Below are positions 1 through 5,930 of a DNA stretch of 7,675 bases, piece after piece (position 1 is the stretch's first letter; the number at the start of each line of letters is the position of its first letter). The stretch spans positions 1-7,675 of the forward strand of contig CAMLRA010000182.1 of assembly GCA_946482325.1 (NCBI GenBank), written 5' to 3'. The DNA comes from an uncultured Chromatiaceae bacterium (GTDB taxonomy: Bacteria > Pseudomonadota > Gammaproteobacteria > Enterobacterales > Alteromonadaceae). The notes under the pieces are model-generated. The model was not told where the DNA came from. It did no database searches and was given only the letters and a program-made list of their open reading frames with translations. The position numbers and the translations under genes are program-made.

Positions 1-54
1 AGCGGCGGACTGTTAATCCGTAGGTCGTTGGTTCGAGTCCAACCTGGGGAGCCA
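1..54 (+). tRNA. tRNA-Asn(GTT), 5' truncated by window edge
   Basis: This is the 3' part of a tRNA-Asn gene. The window opens inside the D-arm, so about 23 nt including the 5' acceptor strand are missing. The anticodon GTT is at 12-14, the T-arm (stem GTTGG/CCAAC around loop TTCGAGT) follows, and the 3' end is CTGGGGA-GCCA with an encoded CCA. The sequence is identical to the same part of the two complete copies downstream. It is the first visible member of a tandem array, and any promoter lies outside the window. Confidence 0.95.
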
Positions 55-84
55 CCTCAAGAATATCACCTTGTGTTTCAGCGT

Positions 85-161
85 TCCCTAGTAGCTCAGC
101 CGGTTAGAGCGGCGGACTGTTAATCCGTAGGTCGTTGGTTCGAGTCCAACCTGGGGAGCCA
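85..161 (+). tRNA. tRNA-Asn(GTT), second copy
   Basis: This is a complete 77-nt tRNA gene. The acceptor stem TCCCTAG pairs with CTGGGGA (one T-G wobble). The D-stem is GCTC/GAGC, the anticodon stem is GCGGA/TCCGT around loop CTGTTAA with GTT at 119-121, and the T-arm is GTTGG/CCAAC. Discriminator G and an encoded CCA end at 161. The anticodon GTT reads the AAC and AAU asparagine codons. It lies 30 nt after the first copy and is probably cotranscribed with it. The flanks (78-84 and 163-169) are complementary and could extend the acceptor helix in the precursor. Confidence 0.97.
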
Positions 162-207
162 CACGCTGACACTCATACGCTAAGTCGCCGCAGGCGCACC
201 CTCCCGT

Positions 208-284
208 TCCCTAGTAGCTCAGCCGGTTAGAGCGGCGGACTGTTAATCCGTAGGTCGTTGGTTCGAGTCCAACCTGGGGAGCCA
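208..284 (+). tRNA. tRNA-Asn(GTT), third copy
   Basis: This is a complete 77-nt tRNA gene with the same sequence as the copy at 85-161, including the encoded CCA. The anticodon GTT is at 242-244. It is 46 nt downstream of the second copy. The shared unit also includes the three preceding bases CGT and one base after CCA, as expected for tandem duplication or gene conversion. It is the last tRNA of the array. No convincing intrinsic terminator directly follows: a T-tract at 351-356 has no GC hairpin in front of it. Confidence 0.97.
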
Positions 285-376
285 CTATTTTCGTCTTACT
301 GCTTAGCCACCACTGTGCCATTCTCTGCGTCACCATTTATTTTCCGGCAATTTTTTGTTTTAATTAGGGTTATACG

Positions 377-423
377 TAGAGCGTGTTGATGCAAAAATAA
401 ACGCCAAACATCAACACGCTCTA
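377..423. repeat. Perfect 15-bp inverted repeat with TA at its outer ends (MITE-like remnant or hairpin)
   Basis: The arms at 377-391 and 409-423 are perfectly complementary over 15 bp and enclose a 17-nt, A-rich centre. Reading inward from the outer TA, each arm is GAGCGTGTTGATG. The core element 379-421 is therefore 43 bp with 13-bp terminal inverted repeats flanked on both sides by TA. Short elements of this form occur as non-autonomous remnants of insertion sequences that duplicate TA. As RNA it would be a strong hairpin, but neither strand has a T-run after it, so it does not look like a normal intrinsic terminator. It could still end or protect the tRNA-array transcript. The surrounding 285-478 stretch holds nothing else I can support. 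Confidence 0.6.
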
Positions 424-478
424 GCAACACGCCTCGACTACTGGTCTAATGGCGGACTCAACGAAATAAGAATAATTA

Positions 479-2404
479 ATGATGAAAAATCTCCGGGTTT
501 TATGGCTGGTCCAGTTCGTCTGTGCTCTATTGTTGCTGGTGGTATTACTGAGCAGCCTGCTGCAAAACACCGCGCGTTCCATTGCGCAAGTCAATGCACT
601 GCATCAACAAGTGATTAAACAGCTGCTGAGCCAATTTTCCGGTGAAGACTATCAAGCGTTGGTGCAACAAATCCGCAGCAGCCTGAATCCGCAACAACTG
701 CAACTGAAAACTGCCGCCGGTAAAATTGTGCATGAACATAATACCGCCACAGTACTGCATTCCAGCGCAGAACAATTACAGGCAACTTTTGGTTATCAAC
801 GCGACAACGCCCCAATCAGCTCGGCCGACAATCAACTGAGTATTGTGTTTAAAGCCAACCTGGATGAGCAGGACAACCACTTTGTCACTCAGTTCTGGTT
901 GACGCTGCTGTTACCGCTGTTTTTAGTGATCCTGCCGCTTTGTCTCGTACCGGTCCGGCAAAAATCCGAACAAAAACAAATGTCACGTCAAATCGCCGGC
1001 GCACTGGACCAAATTGTCAACACCGACAGCAAAACGCAACCTGATATTCAGCTGCCAGATACCTTTGAACAAACGCGACTGACGTTATTAAAAGTGGCCG
1101 ATTTCCACCAAAAACGTCAGGCAGAATTATTAAAATCTGCGCAGCAGCTGACCGAAGATGCAGCGAAAGACACAGTGACCGGCCTGCCGAACCGCAACCG
1201 TTTTGTGCAGTTTTACGAAGAAACGCTGCGCGATACTAAACACGTTGATTTCGGTATTTTTGCCATCACCCGCTGTACTGAACTGCAAAACATTAATCAG
1301 AGCCGCGGCTACCATGAAGGTGATAAATACGTGATTGCCGTCAGTGAGCTTATTCAGCGCGCTGTAGCCGGCTATCGCGACTTTAAAGTGTTCCGGCTGA
1401 ATAGTTCAGACTTCGGCATCATCCTGCCGCGTATTACTGCAAAAGAAGCGGAGAACTTTGGTGCTCAACTGCAAAGCCGGCTCAGTGAGTATCAAAAGCT
1501 GGCCGAATTGGACTCTGTTGCCTACACCGGCATGGTCAACTACGCCACTGGTAAAGTGTTAGGTGAACTGTTGGCCATCGCTGATACTGCGATTAGTCTG
1601 GCACAGACCCGGCAAAGTAACGGCTGGCATCTGGTCAAAGACGACGGCTCCGCTGAACAAAATGCGCTTGGTTTTGGTAACCAGAATTGGCGTCATGTCA
1701 TTGATGATGTGCTGGAAAATAACAAAATCAACCTGCTGGTGCAGCTCATTCAACCGGCGTCCCGCTCGGCAAAAACTTATTCTGAAGTGCTGGTACGGTT
1801 TTACAGCGAAGAAGACCAGCTGTTACCTACAGCGTCTTTCCTCGCGATGGCCGAAAAACTCGACAAAATTATCGAAGTCGACCGGCTGATTGTTGAGACC
1901 GCGTTGAGCACGATCAAAAACAAAAACCTGCAGGACCAGTATTTTGGTTTGAATCTGTCATCGCGCTGTATCCACGACGACCACTTCCTGATTTGGCTGG
2001 AACGCCGCCTGCTGAAGGACGCCACTATTGCCAGCCGGCTGGTGTTTGAAGTCAGCGAATATGGCATGCAACAGAATCTGAAAACCAGTAAACGTTTTAT
2101 CGATATGCTGCACCGTAATGGTGCCCGTCTGACAGTGGAAAAATTTGGTACCGGTATGACGTCGTTTAAGTTTTTCCGCGACATCAAACCGGACTTTATT
2201 AAGATGGACGGCAGCTATACCCGGCATATTGACGATGACAAAAACAATCAGTATTTCATCCGCTTAATGGTGGATCTGGCACATCGCATCGGCGTCGGTG
2301 TGTTTGCCGAAAGCGTGGAAACGCAAGAAGAGAAACAAATGCTGGAGTCGCTGTTTATCGACGGTACTCAGGGTTATTACATCGGAAAACCGCAACCGAT
2401 TTAA
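479..2404 (+). CDS. Membrane protein with degenerate GGDEF and degenerate EAL domains (CsrD/LapD-like)
   Basis: The 641-residue product has membrane segments at about 8-28 and 139-158 enclosing a roughly 110-residue periplasmic domain. A short linker leads to a GGDEF-fold domain (about 225-385; entry motif DTVTGLPNR at 231) and an EAL-fold domain (about 400-641). The GGDEF signature is replaced by NSSDF (308-312), so cyclase activity is unlikely. In the EAL domain E436, N492, E524, K575, E611 and the QGYYIGKP end are kept, but the metal-binding DD pair before FGTG is EK (554-555). Phosphodiesterase activity is therefore also unlikely. Family knowledge: E. coli CsrD (similar size, HRSDF in place of GGDEF) promotes decay of CsrB/C RNAs, and LapD is an inactive c-di-GMP receptor acting on adhesin retention. 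Which role applies here is inference; no lapG-like partner is visible. ATG 479 and ATG 482 are adjacent; the ribosome-binding site is weak (AATAAG) and does not decide between them. Confidence 0.88.
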   Translation: MMKNLRVLWLVQFVCALLLLVVLLSSLLQNTARSIAQVNALHQQVIKQLLSQFSGEDYQALVQQIRSSLNPQQLQLKTAAGKIVHEHNTATVLHSSAEQLQATFGYQRDNAPISSADNQLSIVFKANLDEQDNHFVTQFWLTLLLPLFLVILPLCLVPVRQKSEQKQMSRQIAGALDQIVNTDSKTQPDIQLPDTFEQTRLTLLKVADFHQKRQAELLKSAQQLTEDAAKDTVTGLPNRNRFVQFYEETLRDTKHVDFGIFAITRCTELQNINQSRGYHEGDKYVIAVSELIQRAVAGYRDFKVFRLNSSDFGIILPRITAKEAENFGAQLQSRLSEYQKLAELDSVAYTGMVNYATGKVLGELLAIADTAISLAQTRQSNGWHLVKDDGSAEQNALGFGNQNWRHVIDDVLENNKINLLVQLIQPASRSAKTYSEVLVRFYSEEDQLLPTASFLAMAEKLDKIIEVDRLIVETALSTIKNKNLQDQYFGLNLSSRCIHDDHFLIWLERRLLKDATIASRLVFEVSEYGMQQNLKTSKRFIDMLHRNGARLTVEKFGTGMTSFKFFRDIKPDFIKMDGSYTRHIDDDKNNQYFIRLMVDLAHRIGVGVFAESVETQEEKQMLESLFIDGTQGYYIGKPQPI

Positions 2405-2430
2405 CGCTGCAATAGCCACAATACAGTTAC

Positions 2431-2452
2431 GGTTGTTTGCGTCGCCACAACC
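2431..2452. promoter_or_regulatory. Inverted repeat overlapping the rsx promoter (possible operator)
   Basis: GGTTGT (2431-2436) and ACAACC (2447-2452) are perfect 6-bp inverted half-sites with a 10-bp gap, covering the predicted -35 box and most of the spacer. Such placement suits a dimeric repressor. As RNA it could instead be a small hairpin behind the upstream stop codon, but no T-tract follows, so it is a poor terminator. The regulator, if any, is unknown. Confidence 0.35.
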
Positions 2453-2461
2453 GAGCATAAT
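2433..2461 (+). promoter_or_regulatory. Predicted sigma-70 promoter of the rsx operon
   Basis: A -35-like TTGTTT (2433-2438) is separated by exactly 17 bp from a -10-like CATAAT (2456-2461). The -10 matches consensus at 5 of 6 positions, while the -35 keeps mainly the TTG. Transcription would start near 2467-2469, giving an 86-88-nt leader before rsxA. The call rests on box spacing and position only. Confidence 0.5.
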
Positions 2462-2467
2462 AGCGCC

Positions 2468-2545
2468 CCCTGACGCTCAGGGCGTTGCCAGAGCCTGTCT
2501 GCCCCAGGCGCTGGCGGCTTAAAAACTGCAATCACTGCGCAGTGA
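2468..2545 (+). promoter_or_regulatory. Structured 5' leader of rsxA: three consecutive hairpins
   Basis: Three stem-loops lie between the predicted start site and rsxA. The first is CCCTGA/TCAGGG (2468-2482, loop CGC). The second, 2487-2515, has GCCAG/CTGGC outside and GCCTG/CAGGC inside, with a single A-G mismatch and a 7-nt loop. The third, 2532-2545, is the perfect palindrome TCACTGC/GCAGTGA, which as RNA gives a 5-bp stem with a GCGC loop. The last covers GTGA(G), the only plausible rsxA ribosome-binding match, so it could limit translation. No known riboswitch or leader class is recognised, and function is inferred from structure only. Confidence 0.4.
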
Positions 2546-2554
2546 GACCACATC

Positions 2555-3136
2555 ATGACTGAATTTTTCTTACTTCTGATCAGCACCATCCTGGTGAACA
2601 ACTTTGTGTTAGTGAAATTCCTCGGCCTCTGCCCTTTTATGGGCGTCTCCAACAAACTCGATTCCGCACTGGGCATGTGTCTGGCCACTACTTTTGTGCT
2701 GACACTAGCCTCCCTCTGCAGCTATCTGGTCGACCGTTATATTCTGCTGCCGCTGGATTTGGCGTATTTACGTACCCTGACTTTTATTCTGGTGATTGCT
2801 GTCGTCGTGCAATTTACTGAAATGGTGGTACACAAAACCAGTCCGGCGCTGTATCGCGTATTAGGGATTTTTCTGCCGCTAATCACCACGAACTGCGCTG
2901 TGCTTGGCGTGGCTTTATTAAACGTCAATGCCAAACATGGTTTGTTCCAATCCGTCGTGTACGGTTTTGGCGCTGCGGTTGGCTTTAGTCTGGTGCTGGT
3001 GCTATTCGCCGCGATGCGTGAGCGCCTGGCGGCTGCTGATGTGCCGGTGCCGTTTCGCGGTGCTGCTATTGGTCTGGTGACAGCAGGCCTGATGTCTTTA
3101 GCTTTTATGGGCTTTACCGGCCTGGTGAAATCCTGA
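2555..3136 (+). CDS. rsxA: Rnf/Rsx electron transport complex subunit RsxA (RnfA)
   Basis: This inner-membrane subunit of the Rnf-type complex has the usual 193-residue length and about six hydrophobic spans. Near-invariant family stretches are present: [17 protein letters not shown] (14-30), VQFTEMVV (85-92) and [10 protein letters not shown] (109-118). C26 and C114 sit in the two inverted half-helix motifs. By homology to RnfA/RnfE and NqrD/NqrE, they help form the membrane-embedded Fe-S centre shared with RsxE. The start is set by the conserved MTE(F/Y) N-terminus and gives the standard length. It is the first gene of the operon, 150 bp after the GGDEF/EAL gene and one base before rsxB. 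The ribosome-binding site (GTGAG, 8 nt upstream) is weak and lies in a palindrome. Confidence 0.97.
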   Translation: MTEFFLLLISTILVNNFVLVKFLGLCPFMGVSNKLDSALGMCLATTFVLTLASLCSYLVDRYILLPLDLAYLRTLTFILVIAVVVQFTEMVVHKTSPALYRVLGIFLPLITTNCAVLGVALLNVNAKHGLFQSVVYGFGAAVGFSLVLVLFAAMRERLAAADVPVPFRGAAIGLVTAGLMSLAFMGFTGLVKS

Positions 3137-3137
3137 T

Positions 3138-3695
3138 ATGTCCATGCTCACTGCCCTGCTGGCGCTTGGCGCGCTGGCTTTAGTTTTCGGTGCCATTTTA
3201 GGTTATGCCGCGTTGCGCTTTAAAGTCGAGGCTGACCCGCTGGTCGACCAGATTGACGATATCCTGCCGCAAACCCAATGTGGTCAATGTGGTTACCCGG
3301 GCTGCCGGCCTTATGCCGAAGCCATAGCCAATGGCGATGCAATTAATAAATGCCCGCCCGGTGGTGATGCCGCCATCAAAAAACTAGCCGATTTATTGGG
3401 TGTCAGCGCACCGGCACTCGACAGTGCACAAACCCCGGCAGTTAAAAGGGTCGCTTTTATCCGCGAAGACGACTGTATCGGCTGCACTAAATGCATTCAG
3501 GCCTGCCCGGTCGACGCCATCGTCGGCGCTTCCAAACAAATGCACACGGTGATTAGTAACGAATGTACCGGCTGCGATTTATGTGTCGAGCCTTGCCCGG
3601 TCAATTGTATTGATATGGTGCCGATTGCGGTCACGACCGAACGCTGGAAATGGGATTTGCAGGCGATTCCGGTCACTATTGTGGAGAGCAATTAG
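3138..3695 (+). CDS. rsxB: Rnf/Rsx complex iron-sulfur subunit RsxB (RnfB)
   Basis: This 185-residue ferredoxin-type subunit is anchored by one N-terminal membrane helix (about 4-26). It is a little shorter than the E. coli protein (192). A 4Fe-4S domain follows with C48, C51, C56 and C72 (motif CGQCGYPGC, then KCPPGG). Two ferredoxin clusters come next: C113-C116-C119-C123 and C143-C146-C149-C153. In the family RsxB passes electrons between RsxC and the membrane subunits and acts on the cytoplasmic face. In E. coli this helps reduce SoxR; no soxR is visible here. GGTGA inside the end of rsxA lies 9 nt before the ATG, which fits translational coupling. A second Met at codon 3 is a possible but less well-spaced start. 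Confidence 0.97.
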   Translation: MSMLTALLALGALALVFGAILGYAALRFKVEADPLVDQIDDILPQTQCGQCGYPGCRPYAEAIANGDAINKCPPGGDAAIKKLADLLGVSAPALDSAQTPAVKRVAFIREDDCIGCTKCIQACPVDAIVGASKQMHTVISNECTGCDLCVEPCPVNCIDMVPIAVTTERWKWDLQAIPVTIVESN

Positions 3696-5930
3696 GTGCC
3701 TTCATTGTTTCAACAAATTAAATCCGGTCAGTTGTGGGATTTTCACGGCGGCATCCATCCGCCGGCACGGAAAAAACTGACCAGTCAGGTGGCCATCGGT
3801 CAGATTTCATTACCAGAACGTTTGTATATCCCGCTGCGCCAGCATATTGGTGTAGCCGGCAAACTGCTGGTCAAAGCCGGTGATGTTGTACTCAAAGGTC
3901 AGGCGTTAACCGCCGCTGATAATGCGATGGCTATCCCGGTCCATGCGCCGACTTCCGGCAAAGTGCTGGCGATTGAGGCGTATCCTTCTGCGCACCCATC
4001 CGCTTTGCCAGAACCCACATTATTGTTAGAGCCGGATGGCCTGGAGCAATGGCGCCCCCGCCATGCGCTGGATTATCTGCATACCGAACGCCCTCATCTG
4101 CTGGCGCGTATCCAACAGGCCGGTATTGCCGGCATGGGGGGTGCAGGTTTCCCGACCCATATCAAATCTGGCGCCAGCACTGGAGTGGATTACCTCATTA
4201 TCAACGCCGTTGAATGTGAGCCTTATATCACTGCAGACGATGTGCTGATGCAGCATGAGGCCAGCACTATCGTCCGCGGTATCGACATTCTGTGTAAGCT
4301 GCTCAACCCCAAAGCAGTCCTCATCGGCATTGAAGATGACAAACCTCTGGCCATCGCAGCAATGCAACAAGCCTGTGCCGGTAAAGCGGATTACCTGGTG
4401 CGCGTGGTGCCGGCTAAATACCCGTCCGGTGGTGAAAAACAGCTGATTAAACTGCTGACCAGTAAAGAAGTGCCCAACGGCCGGCGGCCGCTGGATATCG
4501 GCATCGTGATGCAAAACGTCGGTACTGTATTTGCCATCGCTCAGGCCGTGGAAGAAGATATTCCGCTGATTTCCCGGATTGTCACTGTGGTTGGCCAGAC
4601 TTTACAACACAGCCAGAATATCCGTGCATTGATCGGCACACCAGTCGGCGCTTTGCTCGACGCCTGCGGTTTTGCGCCGGAGCCGCAGCAGCGGGTGATT
4701 ATGGGTGGCCCGATGATGGGCTTTACCTTACCAACTTTACAAATTCCGCTGGTAAAAACCACCAACTGTATTATTGCGCCGACGCGGCACGAATTACCGG
4801 CACCGGGCGAGGAAATGGACTGCATCCGCTGTGGTGCCTGCGCAGAAGTCTGTCCGGCAGTTTTACTGCCACAGCAGCTGGTGTGGTATGCCAAAGCCAA
4901 AGATTATGACCAGCTTAAAGCGCACAATCTGGCCGATTGCATTGAATGTGGCGCCTGTGCTTATGTTTGCCCAAGCGAAATTCCGTTGGTGCAGTATTAT
5001 CGGGTCGCCAAAGCTGAGATCCGCGAGCTGGCGCGGGAAGAATTAAAAGCCGAACAAGCCAAAGCACGCTTTGAAGCGCGCAAAGAGCGGCTCGAGCGCG
5101 ACAAACAGCAACGCGCAGAACGCAATCAGGCACTGGCTGCGCAGCGCCAGTCGATGTTAGCCGAGCAACAAAAACAACAAATTTTGGCGGCGCAACAGCG
5201 CCAGGAACAACAGCCGCATGAAACGCTGAGCAAAGAACAAATCATTGCCGAGCGCGAGCGGAAAAAAGCCGAAGCCCGCGCATATCAGGCGGCTAAAGCG
5301 GAGCAAGCGGAATCTAGCTCAGCGTCTGTCGTAGCAACGACGACCGAAGCAGCTGCCGCAGATCCACGCGCAGCAGCAGTCGCGGCAGCTATTGCCCGGG
5401 CTAAAGCGAAAAAACAGGCCGATACAGCAGCGCCAGAACCAGCACCTGCAGAATCAGCGGCAGTCACAGTCCCCGCAGCGCTCCAAGAGGTCGAAGCCGA
5501 CCCGCGTAAAGCCGCCGTCGCAGCAGCTATCGCCCGCGCCAAAGCAAAAAAACAGGCTGATTCCTCTGCGGCTGAGCCTGCGCCAGCAGAATCATCTCCT
5601 GCCGCAGCGCCTGAGGCGCTCCAAGAGGTCGAAGCCGACCCGCGTAAAGCGGCAGTCGCCGCTGCGATTGCCAGAGCTAAAGCGAAAAAGCTGGCTGAAC
5701 AGACCTCTGTTGTGCCAGAGGCCCCGGCTCCGGCGCAGGCAGAGGCCAATCAGGCTGTAGCAGAACCTGTCACAACTGCGGCAGAGTTAACAGCGGCAAC
5801 AGCGGAAATCACGGCTGATTCAACACCTGCCGACCCGGCAGCAGCAAAAAAAGCTGCAATAGCAGCCGCTATCGCGCGGGCCAAAGCAAAACAACAATCT
5901 AAACCGAACGAGCCGGAGCAGCCGTCATGA
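3696..5930 (+). CDS. rsxC: Rnf/Rsx complex NADH-binding subunit RsxC (RnfC)
   Basis: This 744-residue peripheral subunit is close to the E. coli length (740). It starts with GTG directly after the rsxB stop. GTG is supported by GGAGAG 7 nt upstream and by the conserved WDFHGGIHPP (14-23), which precedes any internal Met. A barrel-type domain (about 40-115) has PVHAPTSG. The NADH/FMN domain (about 135-350) has GMGGAGFPT (146-154) and ECEPYITADD (173-182). Two 4Fe-4S sites are C376/C379/C382 with C425, and C415/C418/C421 with C386, in the usual crossed ferredoxin order. After about 434 comes a charged, probably coiled-coil stretch, then an Ala/Lys-rich tail with four AxAIARAKAKK-type repeats (556-732). 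Such a tail is typical of gammaproteobacterial RsxC. It takes electrons from or gives them to NADH at the cytoplasmic face. Confidence 0.97.
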   Translation: MPSLFQQIKSGQLWDFHGGIHPPARKKLTSQVAIGQISLPERLYIPLRQHIGVAGKLLVKAGDVVLKGQALTAADNAMAIPVHAPTSGKVLAIEAYPSAHPSALPEPTLLLEPDGLEQWRPRHALDYLHTERPHLLARIQQAGIAGMGGAGFPTHIKSGASTGVDYLIINAVECEPYITADDVLMQHEASTIVRGIDILCKLLNPKAVLIGIEDDKPLAIAAMQQACAGKADYLVRVVPAKYPSGGEKQLIKLLTSKEVPNGRRPLDIGIVMQNVGTVFAIAQAVEEDIPLISRIVTVVGQTLQHSQNIRALIGTPVGALLDACGFAPEPQQRVIMGGPMMGFTLPTLQIPLVKTTNCIIAPTRHELPAPGEEMDCIRCGACAEVCPAVLLPQQLVWYAKAKDYDQLKAHNLADCIECGACAYVCPSEIPLVQYYRVAKAEIRELAREELKAEQAKARFEARKERLERDKQQRAERNQALAAQRQSMLAEQQKQQILAAQQRQEQQPHETLSKEQIIAERERKKAEARAYQAAKAEQAESSSASVVATTTEAAAADPRAAAVAAAIARAKAKKQADTAAPEPAPAESAAVTVPAALQEVEADPRKAAVAAAIARAKAKKQADSSAAEPAPAESSPAAAPEALQEVEADPRKAAVAAAIARAKAKKLAEQTSVVPEAPAPAQAEANQAVAEPVTTAAELTAATAEITADSTPADPAAAKKAAIAAAIARAKAKQQSKPNEPEQPS
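5361..5891 (+). repeat. Tandem Ala/Lys repeats in the RsxC C-terminal tail (46-codon period)
   Basis: Within rsxC, four copies of a unit close to DPRKAAVAAAIARAKAKK encode residues 556-573, 602-619, 648-665 and a diverged 713-732. The first three begin exactly 46 codons apart; the fourth is 65 codons further on. The linkers are also related (AEPAPAES and LQEVEA motifs), so the true unit is about 46 residues. The 35 bp at 5478-5512 are identical to 5616-5650, 138 bp apart, which points to recent duplication or conversion. The repeats are predicted helical and basic. Their partner is unknown. Confidence 0.9.

Noticed and set aside
1..284. Repeated units with spacers resembling a CRISPR array
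   Set aside because: The repeats are full tRNA-Asn genes of 77 nt with encoded CCA, and the spacers are of unequal length.
1..284. tRNA 3' end as an attachment site of an integrated element
   Set aside because: No integrase gene lies nearby and the tRNA 3' sequence recurs only as complete tRNA genes, so nothing in the window marks an island boundary.
351..360. T-rich run as an intrinsic terminator of the tRNA array
   Set aside because: There is no GC-rich stem directly before it. The hairpin at 377-423 lies after it, in the wrong order.
285..478. Promoter for the GGDEF/EAL gene
   Set aside because: Several -10-like strings exist (for example TCTAAT at 445-450), but none has a fair -35 at normal spacing.
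4026..4514. 162-codon minus-strand open frame inside rsxC
   Set aside because: It is antisense to a strongly conserved part of rsxC, has no recognisable motifs and no operon context. It is a by-product of codon use.
5285..5749. 154-codon minus-strand and 122-codon plus-strand frames over the RsxC repeats
   Set aside because: Both are low-complexity readings of the Ala/Lys repeat DNA in wrong frames. The conserved RsxC tail explains the sequence.
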